Shown here in pieces: positions 9,750 through 20,759 of a stretch of DNA of 64,000 nucleotides (position 1 is the stretch's first letter; every line of letters begins with the position of its first letter). Below the pieces are notes generated by a model, which did not search any database, had not been told where the DNA came from, and saw only the letters and a program-made list of their open reading frames with translations. The stretch is from NCBI GenBank assembly GCA_047967505.1, contig CM106538.1; one strand, given 5' to 3'. The DNA is from Dipteris shenzhenensis. Lineage: Eukaryota > Polypodiophyta > Polypodiopsida > Gleicheniales. Both the position numbers and the translations under genes were made by a program.

Positions 9750-11165
9750 ACCTTGCATGCCCCCTTTCCTTGCGTGTATGCACCCCCCCCTTTGTCCCCA
9801 CACCCCCCCTCCCCCTTGAGCACATGCACGACCCCCCCCACCCGTCCCCCCTTGCATGCATATGCACCCCCCTCCCCTTGTCCCAGTCCGTCTCCCCCAT
9901 GCCCCCCCCTCCTTGCACGTGTGCGAACCCCCTGGCACACATGCCCCCCCCAAACCCGCCTATTACATGCGTGTGTACATTCCCCCTCCCCACCTCTTGC
10001 GCACATGTGTACCCCCACCCACCCACCTTGTGCGCATGTGCAACCCCGCCTCCTTGCACCACATCTCCCCCCCTATCCCCATTCCACCCTCCTTGCGCGC
10101 ATGCTCCTCACCCCCCCTCTTCTCCCCATCCCTCCCCCACCCCCCCAACTCTTGTGCGCATGTGCACCCCCCTCCTACACGCATGCGCACTCTCTCCTCC
10201 ATGCACAACCCCCCTCTTGCACGCATGCACACCCACCCCCCCTCTTGCATGCAAACCCCCCCCGCCCCCCCCCCCCCCCCTTGTACACATGCTCCCCCCA
10301 CCTTGAGCGAGTACGCCCCCCCTACACCCATGCCCCCCCCTTGCGCACATGTGCACACCCCCATGCTTGAGTGTAGGCACACCCCCTCCTCCGTGCGTGC
10401 ATGCGAAGTCCCCTCCCTGTGTGCATGCGACCCTCCCTCCCCCTTGCACACATGCCCCCCACCTTGCGCGCATGTGCACCCCTCCACCCATTCTCCCCAT
10501 GCCCGGCGCCCCCACTCTTGCACTCATGCGCCACCCCCCTTGCACATATGCCCCTCCCCCACCTTACGTGCATGCGCACCCACACCCCCCCTTGTTCCCA
10601 TGCCCCCTCCTTGCATGCATGCGCACCTCGCATCCCCCTCCTCCGTGTGCGTGTGCCACCCCCCCACCCCCCTCCCTCTTGCATACATGGGTACCCTCCC
10701 CCCCCTGCTTGTTTGTCCCCATGGCCCCCCGCCCTCTTGCATGCATGTGCACCCCCTGACTTGCGTGCGTGGGCACCCCTCGCCCCTTGCAACACATGCC
10801 CTCCCCCCCCCCCCCCCCCCCCCCGCAGACCACCTTGTGTGCATGCCCCCCTCCCCCCATGCTCCCCCCCGCCCCCCCAAACTCTTGCGTGCATGTGCAC
10901 CTTGTTGCACACATGTCCGCCCCCCACCTTGCATGCATGTGCACCTCCCCCCTCTTGCGCATGTGCACCCCCCCTCCCCTTCTCCCCTTGCCCCACCCCT
11001 ACCTTCGCACATGCACACCTGCCCCCCACCCCCTCCCTCTTGCACGCATGCGCACATCCCCCCCTTCCCCCGTGCGGGCATGCGCAACCCCTCACCCCCT
11101 TGTGTGCATGCCCTCCCCCTACCCCCCCACCCCCCTCCCTCTTGCGCGCATGTGTATACCCCCCC
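9750..11165 (+). repeat. C-rich minisatellite with embedded TGCGCACATGTGCA-like palindromes
   Basis: About 40 degenerate units of roughly 30-37 bases. Each has a run of C (up to 18) plus a core such as CTTGCGCACATGTGCACC or TTGCATGCATGCGCAC. The core is alternating purine-pyrimidine and near-palindromic, prone to Z-DNA or cruciform; the C runs make the complementary strand G-quadruplex-prone. Frames remain open for up to 441 codons purely because the unit lacks stops. It abuts the GC-rich block on the left and ordinary sequence on the right. Confidence 0.92.
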
Positions 11166-11690
11166 TGCCGTGATTGTTTAGAGCAGTTCGTGGATGAATG
11201 GAGCTACCACCCTGCATGGCTGCCAGCAAACTTGAGAGATGGTGGTCTAGGATCAAGTTACTGGTTTGGCATGGCCAAGGCAAAACGAATGGGTCTAGGT
11301 CTCCTAGATGATACAAGTGATGAATCCGTCACACGGAGGGCAGTGTAGATGCTAAAAATGGCTCCAGACTAGGTGAACATGCTGATCAACAAGGAGATGG
11401 GCCACCTTCAGAAGTTGGTTCATATGTTCAAAACGGAAGGTGGAACGATGAGGTGGCACCGTGAGTTCTTTGTTGTATTTAAGTTGGTCTATGGTGTGTA
11501 CCTGAAAGAAGAGTTGGAAGCGGCAGATGATCTAGACAGTGAAACGAAAAGGGAAGCCTCAGATGAGGAAGAGCTGGATGGATCCGACTCATTGGGATCC
11601 GACTCAATTGCTCCTATTGGCCCAAGGATTGGCCATCCTCTTTGGTGGGGCTTCAAGGTACAAGGGAATGGTTGCACTGAAACGTGAAGT
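11166..11690 (+). pseudogene. Remnant of an unrecognised protein-coding sequence
   Basis: After the minisatellite, one plus frame gives a protein-like stretch beginning CLEQFVDEWSYHPAWLPANL and running to about 11348. After two stops the same frame continues from about 11373 with a conserved-looking segment and a Glu/Asp-rich end (to 11687). Composition is more protein-like than the surrounding repeats. I do not recognise the family; a decayed element ORF is most likely. Confidence 0.3.
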
Positions 11691-11929
11691 TGCAGATGTG
11701 GTGGACAAGAATGCAAAGGTGCCGAGTCGTGGTCTAGCACAAAGCAGCCTCGCTTAGACGATCGACAAGCAGGTTGTGAAGAAGCGGGTAAGGTGGAGTG
11801 CTGAGCACTCAAAAGAAGTGACCAAGGAAGCGGGCTCAAGGGGAGTTGTGGCATGTGGGCAAGACGGGCAGGTGTGCCTCAGATGATAGTGTGGAAAGCA
11901 GCATGGAACAAGGTGGATTGGGCAGTGAA

Positions 11930-12250
11930 GTTGTACAATGTCATATCAAATCAAGTCCCAGGCTATGGATGCCATGACGGGCAAGAGAGTGGGCTAAGGT
12001 GTGTCAGAGGGCACCAGGGCAGCAAGATAGGCCACAAGGTTGATGGTATTAGAGGCAGCGGGCAAGGTTGCATGATTGAAGGCAGATTGAGGAGTGCGGT
12101 TGTACCAAGTCCATATCAAATCAAGTCCCAAGGTATGGATGTCATGAAAGGCAAGAATGGACCGAGATGTGCTGGAGGGCACAAGGGCAGCAAGATGGGT
12201 TGCATGGTGGATGGTAGCAGAGGCAACGAGCAAGGCCGTGTGGAACCGAG
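11930..12250. repeat. Tandem duplication, period about 170 bp, two copies
   Basis: The landmark ATATCAAATCAAGTCCCA occurs at 11943 and 12113, followed in both by a shared GGCAAGAA/G and GGGCAGCAAGAT context. Confidence 0.75.
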
Positions 12251-14232
12251 TTAGGACAGCGAGATGAGCCGCAAGGAGCCTATGGGAAACGGCATGCGGG
12301 GCTGTTTGGATGCATAGGAAAGTGGCAAGACGAGACACAAGGAACAGGTGTAGAGGAACAGGTGTAGAGCGGCGAGCAAGGCCGCAGGGAACAGAAGCAA
12401 ATGAATGAAAAGGGCAAGGTGAGCCCAAGTGTGGGCAAGTGCAACCGGGCAAGCAGGTGGGTGAGCAAGGCCTAGGATCGGACGACGCGTTGGGCGAGAT
12501 GAGCCCAAATGTTGTTGTTAAAGCTCTTAAGTACGATATCTCAGTTGAAGAACAAAGATATGATGCACAACGACGTGGCATGACTGTGGGAATGTTGCGC
12601 ACGCAACGAGGCATGCTGCGAAGTGGAACAGTTTGGGCCCAAGAGGACGCAAACTTGTTTATAGGTGCGCAGAGATTGGGCAAGTTCAATGCCATGAGAA
12701 GGTGGCCAGGTGGGTCACAAGGGAATAGGCAGCGAACTAGGTGCAAAAGAAAGAGACAACGGTGCGGAACAACATTGTGATGAATAGGGCTTTATCAATT
12801 AAGCTAGTGACCACTCATCAGGCACAATTGAATAATCATCAAGGAAAGTCTAGTCAAGCAAGTTGAAGCAAAAGACCAAATATCTATTCGGGTCTATGCC
12901 GTGGTGTATTCGCCAACCATGAGTAGCAAAAGAACTTATGAAAAAAGAAAAATAGGGATTATGCCACTCTACCATGATCACTTCCATGCTACAAATAAGG
13001 GAATACATAGTCGTTTTAGGGTACTTTTAGGGTTCATTCCCAACCACCAAAAAGAGGGCCAATGCTATCTATTTGTATTCATAAAATCTTTATGAACATT
13101 ATCATGTTCGATAAGGATAGGAGCCAGCTCAATGGGTAGTCTTAAACAAATATAAATAGTATTCGAATTTTAACCTTATGCAAAAGCTTTTTTTAAAACA
13201 CAAAGTAAAACTTGATTATACATATAGATGGGAATCAGGTCACCATTGTAAGTATGTATCTAGTAATTAAGTTGAAAATATTCCCTTAGAAAAGGGTCAT
13301 AGCTCAATCACCATAGTACCCATATTATATATCCAAAATTTACAAGATCTCATTCATACCATTACAATGTTTTCATCACTTGTCATAAGTACTAACCTCA
13401 ATTGGCATTATGTATTTGGGTCAGAATAGTTTTGTTTATAGGATATAATGGAGCCGTACATTTATGTAATATCTAGTGATCATAGTTTCTAATATAGGAT
13501 AAAATGGAGCATAGAGTAATGTTGTCATTCAAAAATGATAATATACCTCCTTTGACCATATACAAGTATCATGCATTCATAAAAAAAGTTAGTCATAAAC
13601 TGCAATATAATGTGCCCATAATGCATGTACATTAAATCTTCACATGTTAGAATGTGAGAAAGGGAATAATTTAACTATGAAATCAGGGATCAATGTAGGA
13701 AATTGTCTTCTATGCACACATGTATGCTAAGGGTCCATCTAATACAATATTGGAAATTGATGTGAGTATAAGTGTATGCATCCATCGGTGATGTATATGA
13801 GTGTATGCATCCATTTGTGATGTATATTGTTGTACTAATCCATGGTGCTTTACGGCTTGAGTTGTTTGTAGCGCAATTAATCACAACAATGTTGTATTTC
13901 TTAAAAGAAAAATGCCATAAAAATTTCATGCTGCAAAACACACACAAAAAAATGGCATTTGTAGCATTAGTCCAAGCATTTCCTGCAAGCAATCTCTATC
14001 CCCCCCTTTCCTGCTTACTCTTTTGGCCACCTCTAGACTGCCTCTTGCCTCCTCGCCTCCTTGCTTCCTCACCTCCTCACCTCCTTACTTCTTTGCCTTC
14101 TCCCTTCTCACCTCCTTGCATCATGCTTGTTGCTGGCACAATTCCAAGGCTGTCCCTCCTCTCATTGGCCAGCTCCTCTACTCCTCACGTCATCCTTTCC
14201 CTCATTTTGGTGTCTCCAATGAATAGCTTGGG
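12251..14232. other. Intergenic, no gene seen
   Basis: No domain-bearing frame is visible. 12300-12480 is GCAAG/CAAGG-rich and may be a degenerate extension of the preceding tandem repeat. 13108-13200 has weak tRNA-like A- and B-box resemblance (CAGCTCAATGGG, then ATTCGAATTTT) followed by a T-run, possibly a SINE scrap, but I would not annotate it firmly. Confidence 0.4.
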
Positions 14233-14322
14233 GGTCTTGTTTTTGGAGGGGGGAAGCATAAGAATGGCAACACGTTAATGCGCTATTATTTTTTGTGCTT
14301 TTGCCACCCAAAAACAAGACCT
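14233..14322. repeat. Imperfect palindrome centred on CGTTAATG
   Basis: The left end GGTCTTGTTTTTGG pairs with the right end CCCAAAAACAAGACC. Stem positions are partly mismatched in the middle. The centre near 14275 resembles the GCGC-GTTAAT-GCGC cores of the large array downstream. Confidence 0.6.
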
Positions 14323-14440
14323 GCAAAGCCCTTGCTTAAGCTTGAATGAACCTCTTGATTTTGGGCGTGTTAAGCCATTTTTGACCATTATACCCCCAAA
14401 ATCAAGAGGCTCATTCAAGCTTAAGCAAGGACTTTGCAAG
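14321..14440. repeat. Near-perfect long hairpin, stem about 45 bp, loop about 28 nt
   Basis: 14321-14366 is the inverted complement of 14395-14440 with only two mismatches and one gap by eye; the stem includes CCTTGCTTAAGCTTGAATGA. An RNA of either strand would fold into a hairpin like a young miRNA or siRNA precursor, or the sequence may be a small foldback element. No transcription signal is visible. Confidence 0.8.
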
Positions 14441-14968
14441 CATTGCAAGTCCAGTAAATGAATCAATTAGATTAGGAATTGGCAAACTTGATTTAGGAAT
14501 GGTCAGAAATACTTTGACTTTGAATAATGCCTTGGATCATGGGATGGGGTCCCATGAATCTACTGCCTATGATGACGAATGGTTCTACCCTCGACTAAAG
14601 GTGACATGTGTAGTAGTAAAAGGATAGCCCTCATGGAATCTCTAAGGGGTCTTGATTTTGGCCATGATTTACACATTCTAGCACTTGAGCCATACATCAA
14701 TTTCCAACACTTGAGGCATATAGTGGCTTTGCCCATGCAATGTTTCCAGCTGCAATCCAAGCATCAAGCAATCTCATATTTTGTATCCAGAGACATCATG
14801 AGGGGTAAAGCCTCTTTTTGGTAGTCTCACTAGCAATATGTATTGAAAAAAAAATGTATTCAATTATTATATTCTTCCTTCCTATATGAATGCTCTTAAT
14901 GCATCCAAATTGTAGAACTACTTCAATACTACTTCTTAGTTATATTGTATAATAACCTCCATATGTAT

Positions 14969-15073
14969 GCTCGTGAGACAATAAAAAAGAGACCTGGCAA
15001 CCCAAAAATGACAGCGCATTGATGCGCTACCAATTTTGGGATGCTAGGCCTCTTTTTTAATGTCTCATGAACA
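14969..15073. repeat. Palindrome centred on GCGCATTGATGCGC
   Basis: The outer arms GAGACAATAAAAAAGAGACC and CCTCTTTTTTAATGTCTC pair, as do CCCAAAA and TTTTGGG within. The centre is at about 15015. Its right end merges into the leader of the first unit of the 15062-17560 array. Confidence 0.7.
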
Positions 15074-15162
15074 TAAGAACAAGCACTTGTGTTCCTTACC
15101 TTTCTTTCCAATGGGGGTCTTGATTTTGGGGGTGTATGCCAAAAATTGATTAAAAACATTAT

Positions 15163-15593
15163 TTGATGCATATAGTTTTATTAAATAGATAAAATAGGTA
15201 CAAAAACATCTAAATTGGCTCTTGCCATTCGATTTGATGTATGACATGAGCCCATTTGGATTTGTAATTCTAAAGATACGGGGTCTTACTTTTAGGGCTT
15301 GAATGCCTGAAATAGGCAACGCATCAACGCACTGTCTATTTCATACATTTAGGCCTCAAAAGTAGGACCTCATTTGGTCCTACATGAGGTCCTACTTTTG
15401 AGGCCTAAATGCATGAAATAGGCAGCACGTTAACAAGCTACCTATTTCAGGAATTTAGCCCTAAAAGTAGGACCCCGTATCTTTGGACTTACAAATCCCA
15501 ATGGGATCATGTCCTATATCAAATCGAATGGCAAGAGCCAATTTAGATGGTTTTCATGCCTATTTTCTCCATCAATCAAAACTGTATGCATGA

Positions 15594-15595
<2 letters not shown>
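15163..15595. repeat. Palindrome 1 of the array
   Basis: The arms meet at about 15372-15380 (ACCTCATTTGGTCCTACATGAGGT). Each arm itself contains a smaller palindrome, centred on GCATCAACGC at about 15320 and on GTTAAC at about 15432. Confidence 0.85.
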
Positions 15596-15641
<46 letters not shown>

Positions 15642-15659
15642 GGATACATACATACATAC

Positions 15660-15696
<37 letters not shown>

Positions 15697-15700
15697 CGCG

Positions 15701-15732
<32 letters not shown>

Positions 15733-15790
15733 CACATATAGATATATATGTATGTATATACATACATATATACATACTTACATATGTACA
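15596..15790. repeat. Compound AC / GT / TA / CATA microsatellite between palindromes
   Basis: Blocks of (AC)n, (GT)n and (AC)n are separated by TA and CATA runs. The GT block is flanked by AC blocks, so this spacer can itself fold. Confidence 0.95.
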
Positions 15791-15939
15791 GCAAAATTAG
15801 GACCCCATTGGTTGCCTATTTCATGCATTTTGTTGTCTCATGAGCATAAGAACAAGCACTTGTGTTCCTTACCTTTCTTTGCAATGGGGGTCTTGATTTT
15901 GAGGGGGGTATGCTAAAAATTGATAAACAATATTATTTG

Positions 15940-16355
15940 ATAAATATAGTTTTAGTTGATGGAGAAAATGGACATGAAAACCATCTAAATTAGATCTTGC
16001 CATTCGATTTGATATATGACATGACCCCATTTGGATATGCAAGTCCAAAGATACAAGGTGCTACTTTTAGGGCCTGAATGCCTGAAATAGGGAGCGCGTC
16101 TATTTCATGCATTTAGGCCTCAAAAGTACGACCCCATTGGCAACCCAATGGGGTCGTACTTTTGAGCCCTAAATGCATTAACGTGCTGCCTATTTCAGGC
16201 ATTCAGGCCCTAAAAGTAGGACCCTGTATCTTTGGACTTACAAATCCAAATGGGGTCATGTCATATATCAAATCAAACGGCAAGAGCCAATTTATATGAT
16301 TTTCATGTCCATTTTCTACATATATCAAAATTATATGCATCAAATATACATCAAT
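15940..16355. repeat. Palindrome 2 of the array
   Basis: The arms meet at about 16141 (ACCCCATTGG, CAA, CCCAATGGGGT). The left arm has lost most of its inner GTTAAT palindrome (about 16095), while the right arm keeps it (about 16178). Confidence 0.85.
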
Positions 16356-16398
16356 ATATACATATATGCATTAACATATACATACATACATACATACA

Positions 16399-16461
<63 letters not shown>

Positions 16462-16669
16462 ATATATATATGTGTATGTATGTACATGCATATATATATA
16501 TATACATACATACATACAAACATCAAAAGTAAGACCCCATTGGTTTCCCATGTCATGCGTTTTGTTGTCTCATGAGCATAAGAACAAGCACTTGTGTTAT
16601 TTACCTTTCTTTGCAATGGGGAACTTGATTTTGGGGTGGTATGCCAAAAATTGATCAACAACATTATTT

Positions 16670-17104
16670 GATGAATATAGTTTTAGTTGATGGAGAAAAT
16701 GGACATGAAAACCATCTAAATTGGATCTTGCCGTTTGATTGGATATATGACATGACCCCATTTGGATATACAAGTCCAAAGATACGGGGTACTACTTTTA
16801 GGGCCTGAATGCCTGAAATAGGCAGCGCATTAATGCACTGTCTATTTCATGCATTTAGGCCTCAAAACTAGGACCCCATTGTGTTGCTAATGGGGTCCTA
16901 CTTATGAGGCCTAAATGCATGAAATAGGTAGCACGTTAATGCGCTGCCTATTTTAGGCATTCAGGCCCTAAAAGTAGGACCCCATATCTTTGGACTTACA
17001 AATCCAAATGGGATCATATCATATATCAATTCAAACGACAAGAGCCAATTTAGATGGTTTTCATGTCCATTTTCTCTATTTATCAAAATTGTATGCATCA
17101 ATAT
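16670..17104. repeat. Palindrome 3 of the array
   Basis: The arms meet at about 16882. Inner palindromes centre on GCGCATTAATGC (about 16830) and GTTAATGCGC (about 16935). Confidence 0.85.
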
Positions 17105-17138
17105 ATACATCAATATATACATATATGCATCAACATAT

Positions 17139-17176
<38 letters not shown>

Positions 17177-17664
17177 ATAAATAAATAAATATATACATAC
17201 ATACATACATATATACATACATATATATATATATATACACACACACACATATATATATGTATGTATGTATGTAGATACATACATACATACATACATACAA
17301 ACATCAAAAGTAAGACCCCATTGGTTGCCTATGTCATGCATTTTATTGTCTCATGAGCATAAGAACAAGCACTTGTGTTCCTTACCTTTCTTTGCAATGG
17401 GGGTCTTGATTTTGGTGGGGTATGCCAAAAATTGATCAACAACATTATTTGATGCATATAGTTTTAGTACACATACATACATACATACATATGTGTATGT
17501 GTGTACATACATACATGGATGCATGCATGCATACATACATATTGATGCATATAGTTTTACTAGATGGGGAAAATAGGCCCCACTCCGATTTTTGTGAAGA
17601 GACCCAACTAGACAAATAGAGCAAGTCCAAGGGGTCGCTAGGGACACCCCTCGGCAAATGGAGA

Positions 17665-18160
17665 TGCCCGGTATACAATTTTAGCACCAATTTTGGGACG
17701 TAAGCTGCATAGTCATGTCCAAAAAAAGTTGTGTCAATTCTTGCATTAAATGTAGGGTGGTGAATATTTCCTTATTCCGTCATGGGGCCGGAGAAGATGG
17801 AGGCAAAAAATTGAACCTCCAAAAAGACTTCTTTTACCGGTCTATGGGGACCGGCTCTTACTAGTGTTGAGAGTGGACAAGACAGCTACCATTGGTGTGA
17901 TATGGGAATCTCCCAGTCTGTAATTTTAGCACCAATTTTGGGATGTATACTGCATAGTCAGGTCCAAAAAAAGTTGTGTCAATTCTTGCATTAAATGTAG
18001 GGTGATGAATATATCCTATTTCATCATGGGGCCTGCAGAAGACGGAGGGAAAAAATTGAACCTCCAAAAAGACTTCTTTTACCAGTCTATGGGGCCTAGC
18101 TCTTACTAGCATTGAGAGTGGACAAGACAGGTACCGCTGGTGTGATATAGGAATCTCCAA
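17665..18160. repeat. Tandem duplication, period 245 bp, two copies
   Basis: AATTTTAGCACCAATTTTGG occurs at 17677 and 17922, and the copies stay in register to about 18160 with around 90% identity by eye (shared TTCTTTTACC at 17827 and 18072). Confidence 0.88.
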
Positions 18161-20158
18161 GTCTCAAGTTTTGGGGTACATGAAATTAGATCATGCTGAT
18201 GGTAACTCTAAGAGGTTCCATAGGCAGGCCACATTCTTCATCATAGCTAACTCAAATGCAAGGCAGTGAAAATGCCAGGAGAGTTGCTAGGTAGCATTGA
18301 TTTTGGGAAGGGATATGATGATACTTTGTTGTGTTATGTAGGATATTAATTTCCATTAAATTTGGGACATGTTAGATATAACTTCATAAAATCCTAAGTC
18401 ATGAAATTAATACATTACAAGTTCAAGCATAAATAATAGTCGTGAAGTTAATGCATTAAATATTCAAGCCTAAAGACACATTAATCAAGACCTAATGCAC
18501 CGTACCAGACTTTGGCCTTACCCTCATTCCATAGACTTGCCAACGTAAGGTCAAAATTTTCATTCTTAAGAATATGTGGAAAGACCTTACGTTTGGCCCA
18601 CTTTTGGCAAAAAAATTTCATTCTAAAGAATAGGTGGAGTGAAATTGTGTTTGATAAATACAAATCAATGCTCAAGTTTGGACATATATAAAGGTATCCT
18701 TTTGAAGATATTGGAACACATGAGAGAAATAATATTGAAGATACATGAATTTTTAGACATACTATTAAAGACAAATGAACATATAATGGATGAAATCCTA
18801 TTGATGATACATGAATTTTCAATAGAACTGTTATTCAAAAGATTTGATGGATTGAATGTAGCTTTAATACATTATCCCTTTTACAAGGGTGTTTGAGTTT
18901 GAGGCTTGAAACATAAGAATGAATCTATGTTGAAGCCTCGTGGTTTGTTAAGGATATGTGAAACTTATAGTAAAAGTACTTACAATGGAAGGGATTATAT
19001 CAAGATCCTATTAAGGACATGTGAACATATAGTATAATAATTCTACATAAAATCAGTGGATCAAACTTAATGGCTCAAAAGCAAAAAAGGATGATGGTGC
19101 AACCTAGGGGCTACTCTACGGCACTATGGCAGCAATCTTTGTAGTTACTATCAAAGGTAGTATAACTTTTTTATCAAGGAAAGAGACACGAACCACTCCA
19201 CATGACCTAGATCTGTATGACCTAGGTTGCACCGACTTGTTTCTCTCATGGATAAAAAGTGACCCTTAGATGATGCTATAGCACTCCCTTTTTTGGTCCA
19301 TTATTATAGCACAATTGGGGCCTTTTAACCTAATACTAGCTACCCATCAAATATTTGTTGTAGATGTTAAGGGTAATTACCAAATTACTAGTGGTAGTTT
19401 TGTCATTACCATTAGTAATTTTATTAGAGTGTTCCTCAATGGTAGTTCTCCTACTACTACATACAATATTACCAATAGTAGTCCTAATCCCAATGATAGT
19501 ACACATAATATTATTACAACCATCCAACTTTAATCATCATTATATCTATGAATGCATATATATAGGTCTATCTATATCTATACCTATTTATTCCTCATCT
19601 AATACGTTTGCATTTATGCTTTGAAACTAAAGATAATGTGATTTCATTATTATTTGCATTCTTGTCAACATGAGGAGTTGGAATGCATAAAAGTTGGGAG
19701 GCACATTATAATTTCTGTGCAGATTTGAGCCATTGAATAGCCTATTGATTCTGATTGTTTTCTTTCTTATTAAATCCTTAATTTGGTTATTTCACACTGA
19801 ACATCGCCATATCAATTCATATTTTTTTTGTTCTAGTAATGTCCTATCGCAGCATAGTCCAGGGTTGATCATACAAGATAAATGGGTGCTCACATTTAAT
19901 ATATTTTTGAGAGTCAGAGGATAGTGGCTATAGACTACAAAATCATCACTTTGAATAAATTTGGCAAGATTCTTCTGATAGAAGGAATAATTTCTATTGC
20001 ACTAACGATGAAAGAAAATTATCGAAAGGTTGATACAAGGCTCAAAATCACCAGTAAGGCTGATACAAGGCTCAAAATCACACTGGTGCTACTAGGCTTA
20101 ATAGTCGTAGTAGTACTAGTGTATTTACTAAGTAGTGTGCGTGCCTCTCCTTATTAAA
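18161..20158. other. Intergenic, no gene seen
   Basis: AT-rich sequence without a domain-bearing frame. 18690-18850 has weak internal repetition (GATGATACATGAATTTT words), 19380-19520 is rich in TAGTA/TAATA words, and 20029-20090 contains a 29-bp direct duplication (TGATACAAGGCTCAAAATCA). Confidence 0.5.
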
Positions 20159-20750
20159 ATTCATAGTCTTCAAAAATATATAATACATGAGTCAAAATAT
20201 TCTAATTAGTTTTATCATCCTAATGTTGAAACTGACTTAAATTCATAGTCTTCAAAAAGGTATCACATAAGTCAAAATATTCCAATTAGTTTTATTGTCC
20301 TCATGTTGAAACTGACTTTCTCTTCCTTCGTCTCCTATGAGCTTCAAACCTTCAATCCATTAATCTCTCAAATAGTAAGAATGGTCTTGTATTAAGAGAC
20401 GATGATATCTAAAGGGATCTACAAATACTAAGAATGGTCTTATATTAAGAGGTGATGATATCTCAAGTGTTATACAAATCGTAAGAATGGTTTTGTATTA
20501 AAAGGTGATGATATCTCAAGTGTTCTACAAATAGTAAGAATGGTTCAAGTGTTCTACAAAAGTATTAGGTACCTCTTAGTGGCCGAAGGGAAGGAGTGAT
20601 GATATCTCAAGTGTTCTACAAATAGTAAGGTCTTGTATTAAGAGGTGATAATATCTCAAGTGTTCTACAAATAGTGATAATGGTTTTATATTAGGAGGTG
20701 ATGATATCTCAAGTGTTCCATAAAACTATTAGATACCTCTTAGTGGTTGA
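20159..20750. repeat. Two adjacent tandem repeats (about 80 bp x2, then about 52 bp x6-7)
   Basis: 20159-20320 holds two copies of a unit starting AATTCATAGTCTTCAAAAA. 20370-20750 holds six or seven copies of a unit with GATGATATCTCAAGTGTTCT, TACAAATAGTAAGAATGG and TTGTATTAAGAGG, with some copies truncated. Confidence 0.82.
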
Positions 20751-20759
20751 AGGGAAGGG

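Larger units (their letters stand above)
15062..17560. repeat. Tandem array of roughly 730-780-bp palindromic units, three plus a partial fourth
   Basis: A shared leader (TCTCATGAGCATAAGAACAA-like, then a CTTGATTTTGGGG segment) starts at 15062, 15836, 16567 and 17348. Each of the first three units continues into a palindrome of about 420 bp and then a loop of TA, CA, CATA or GTAT microsatellite. The fourth unit is cut short at about 17468 by a CATA run, after which a short unit segment reappears near 17540. Long frames here are microsatellite artefacts (Thr-His or Tyr-Ile repeats). Confidence 0.9.

Noticed and set aside
9856-11181. Open frame of 441 codons (plus) and a 257-codon antisense frame
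   Set aside because: Both are produced by the C-rich minisatellite, whose unit lacks stop codons in most frames. Composition is Pro/His/Cys/Thr repeats with no domain.
13108-13200. tRNA gene or SINE
   Set aside because: A- and B-box resemblance is weak and no cloverleaf can be drawn, so it is mentioned only as a possibility in the intergenic entry.
15509-17341. Frames rich in Thr-His, Tyr-Ile or Cys-Val repeats
   Set aside because: They are AC, TA, CATA and GT microsatellites inside the palindromic array.
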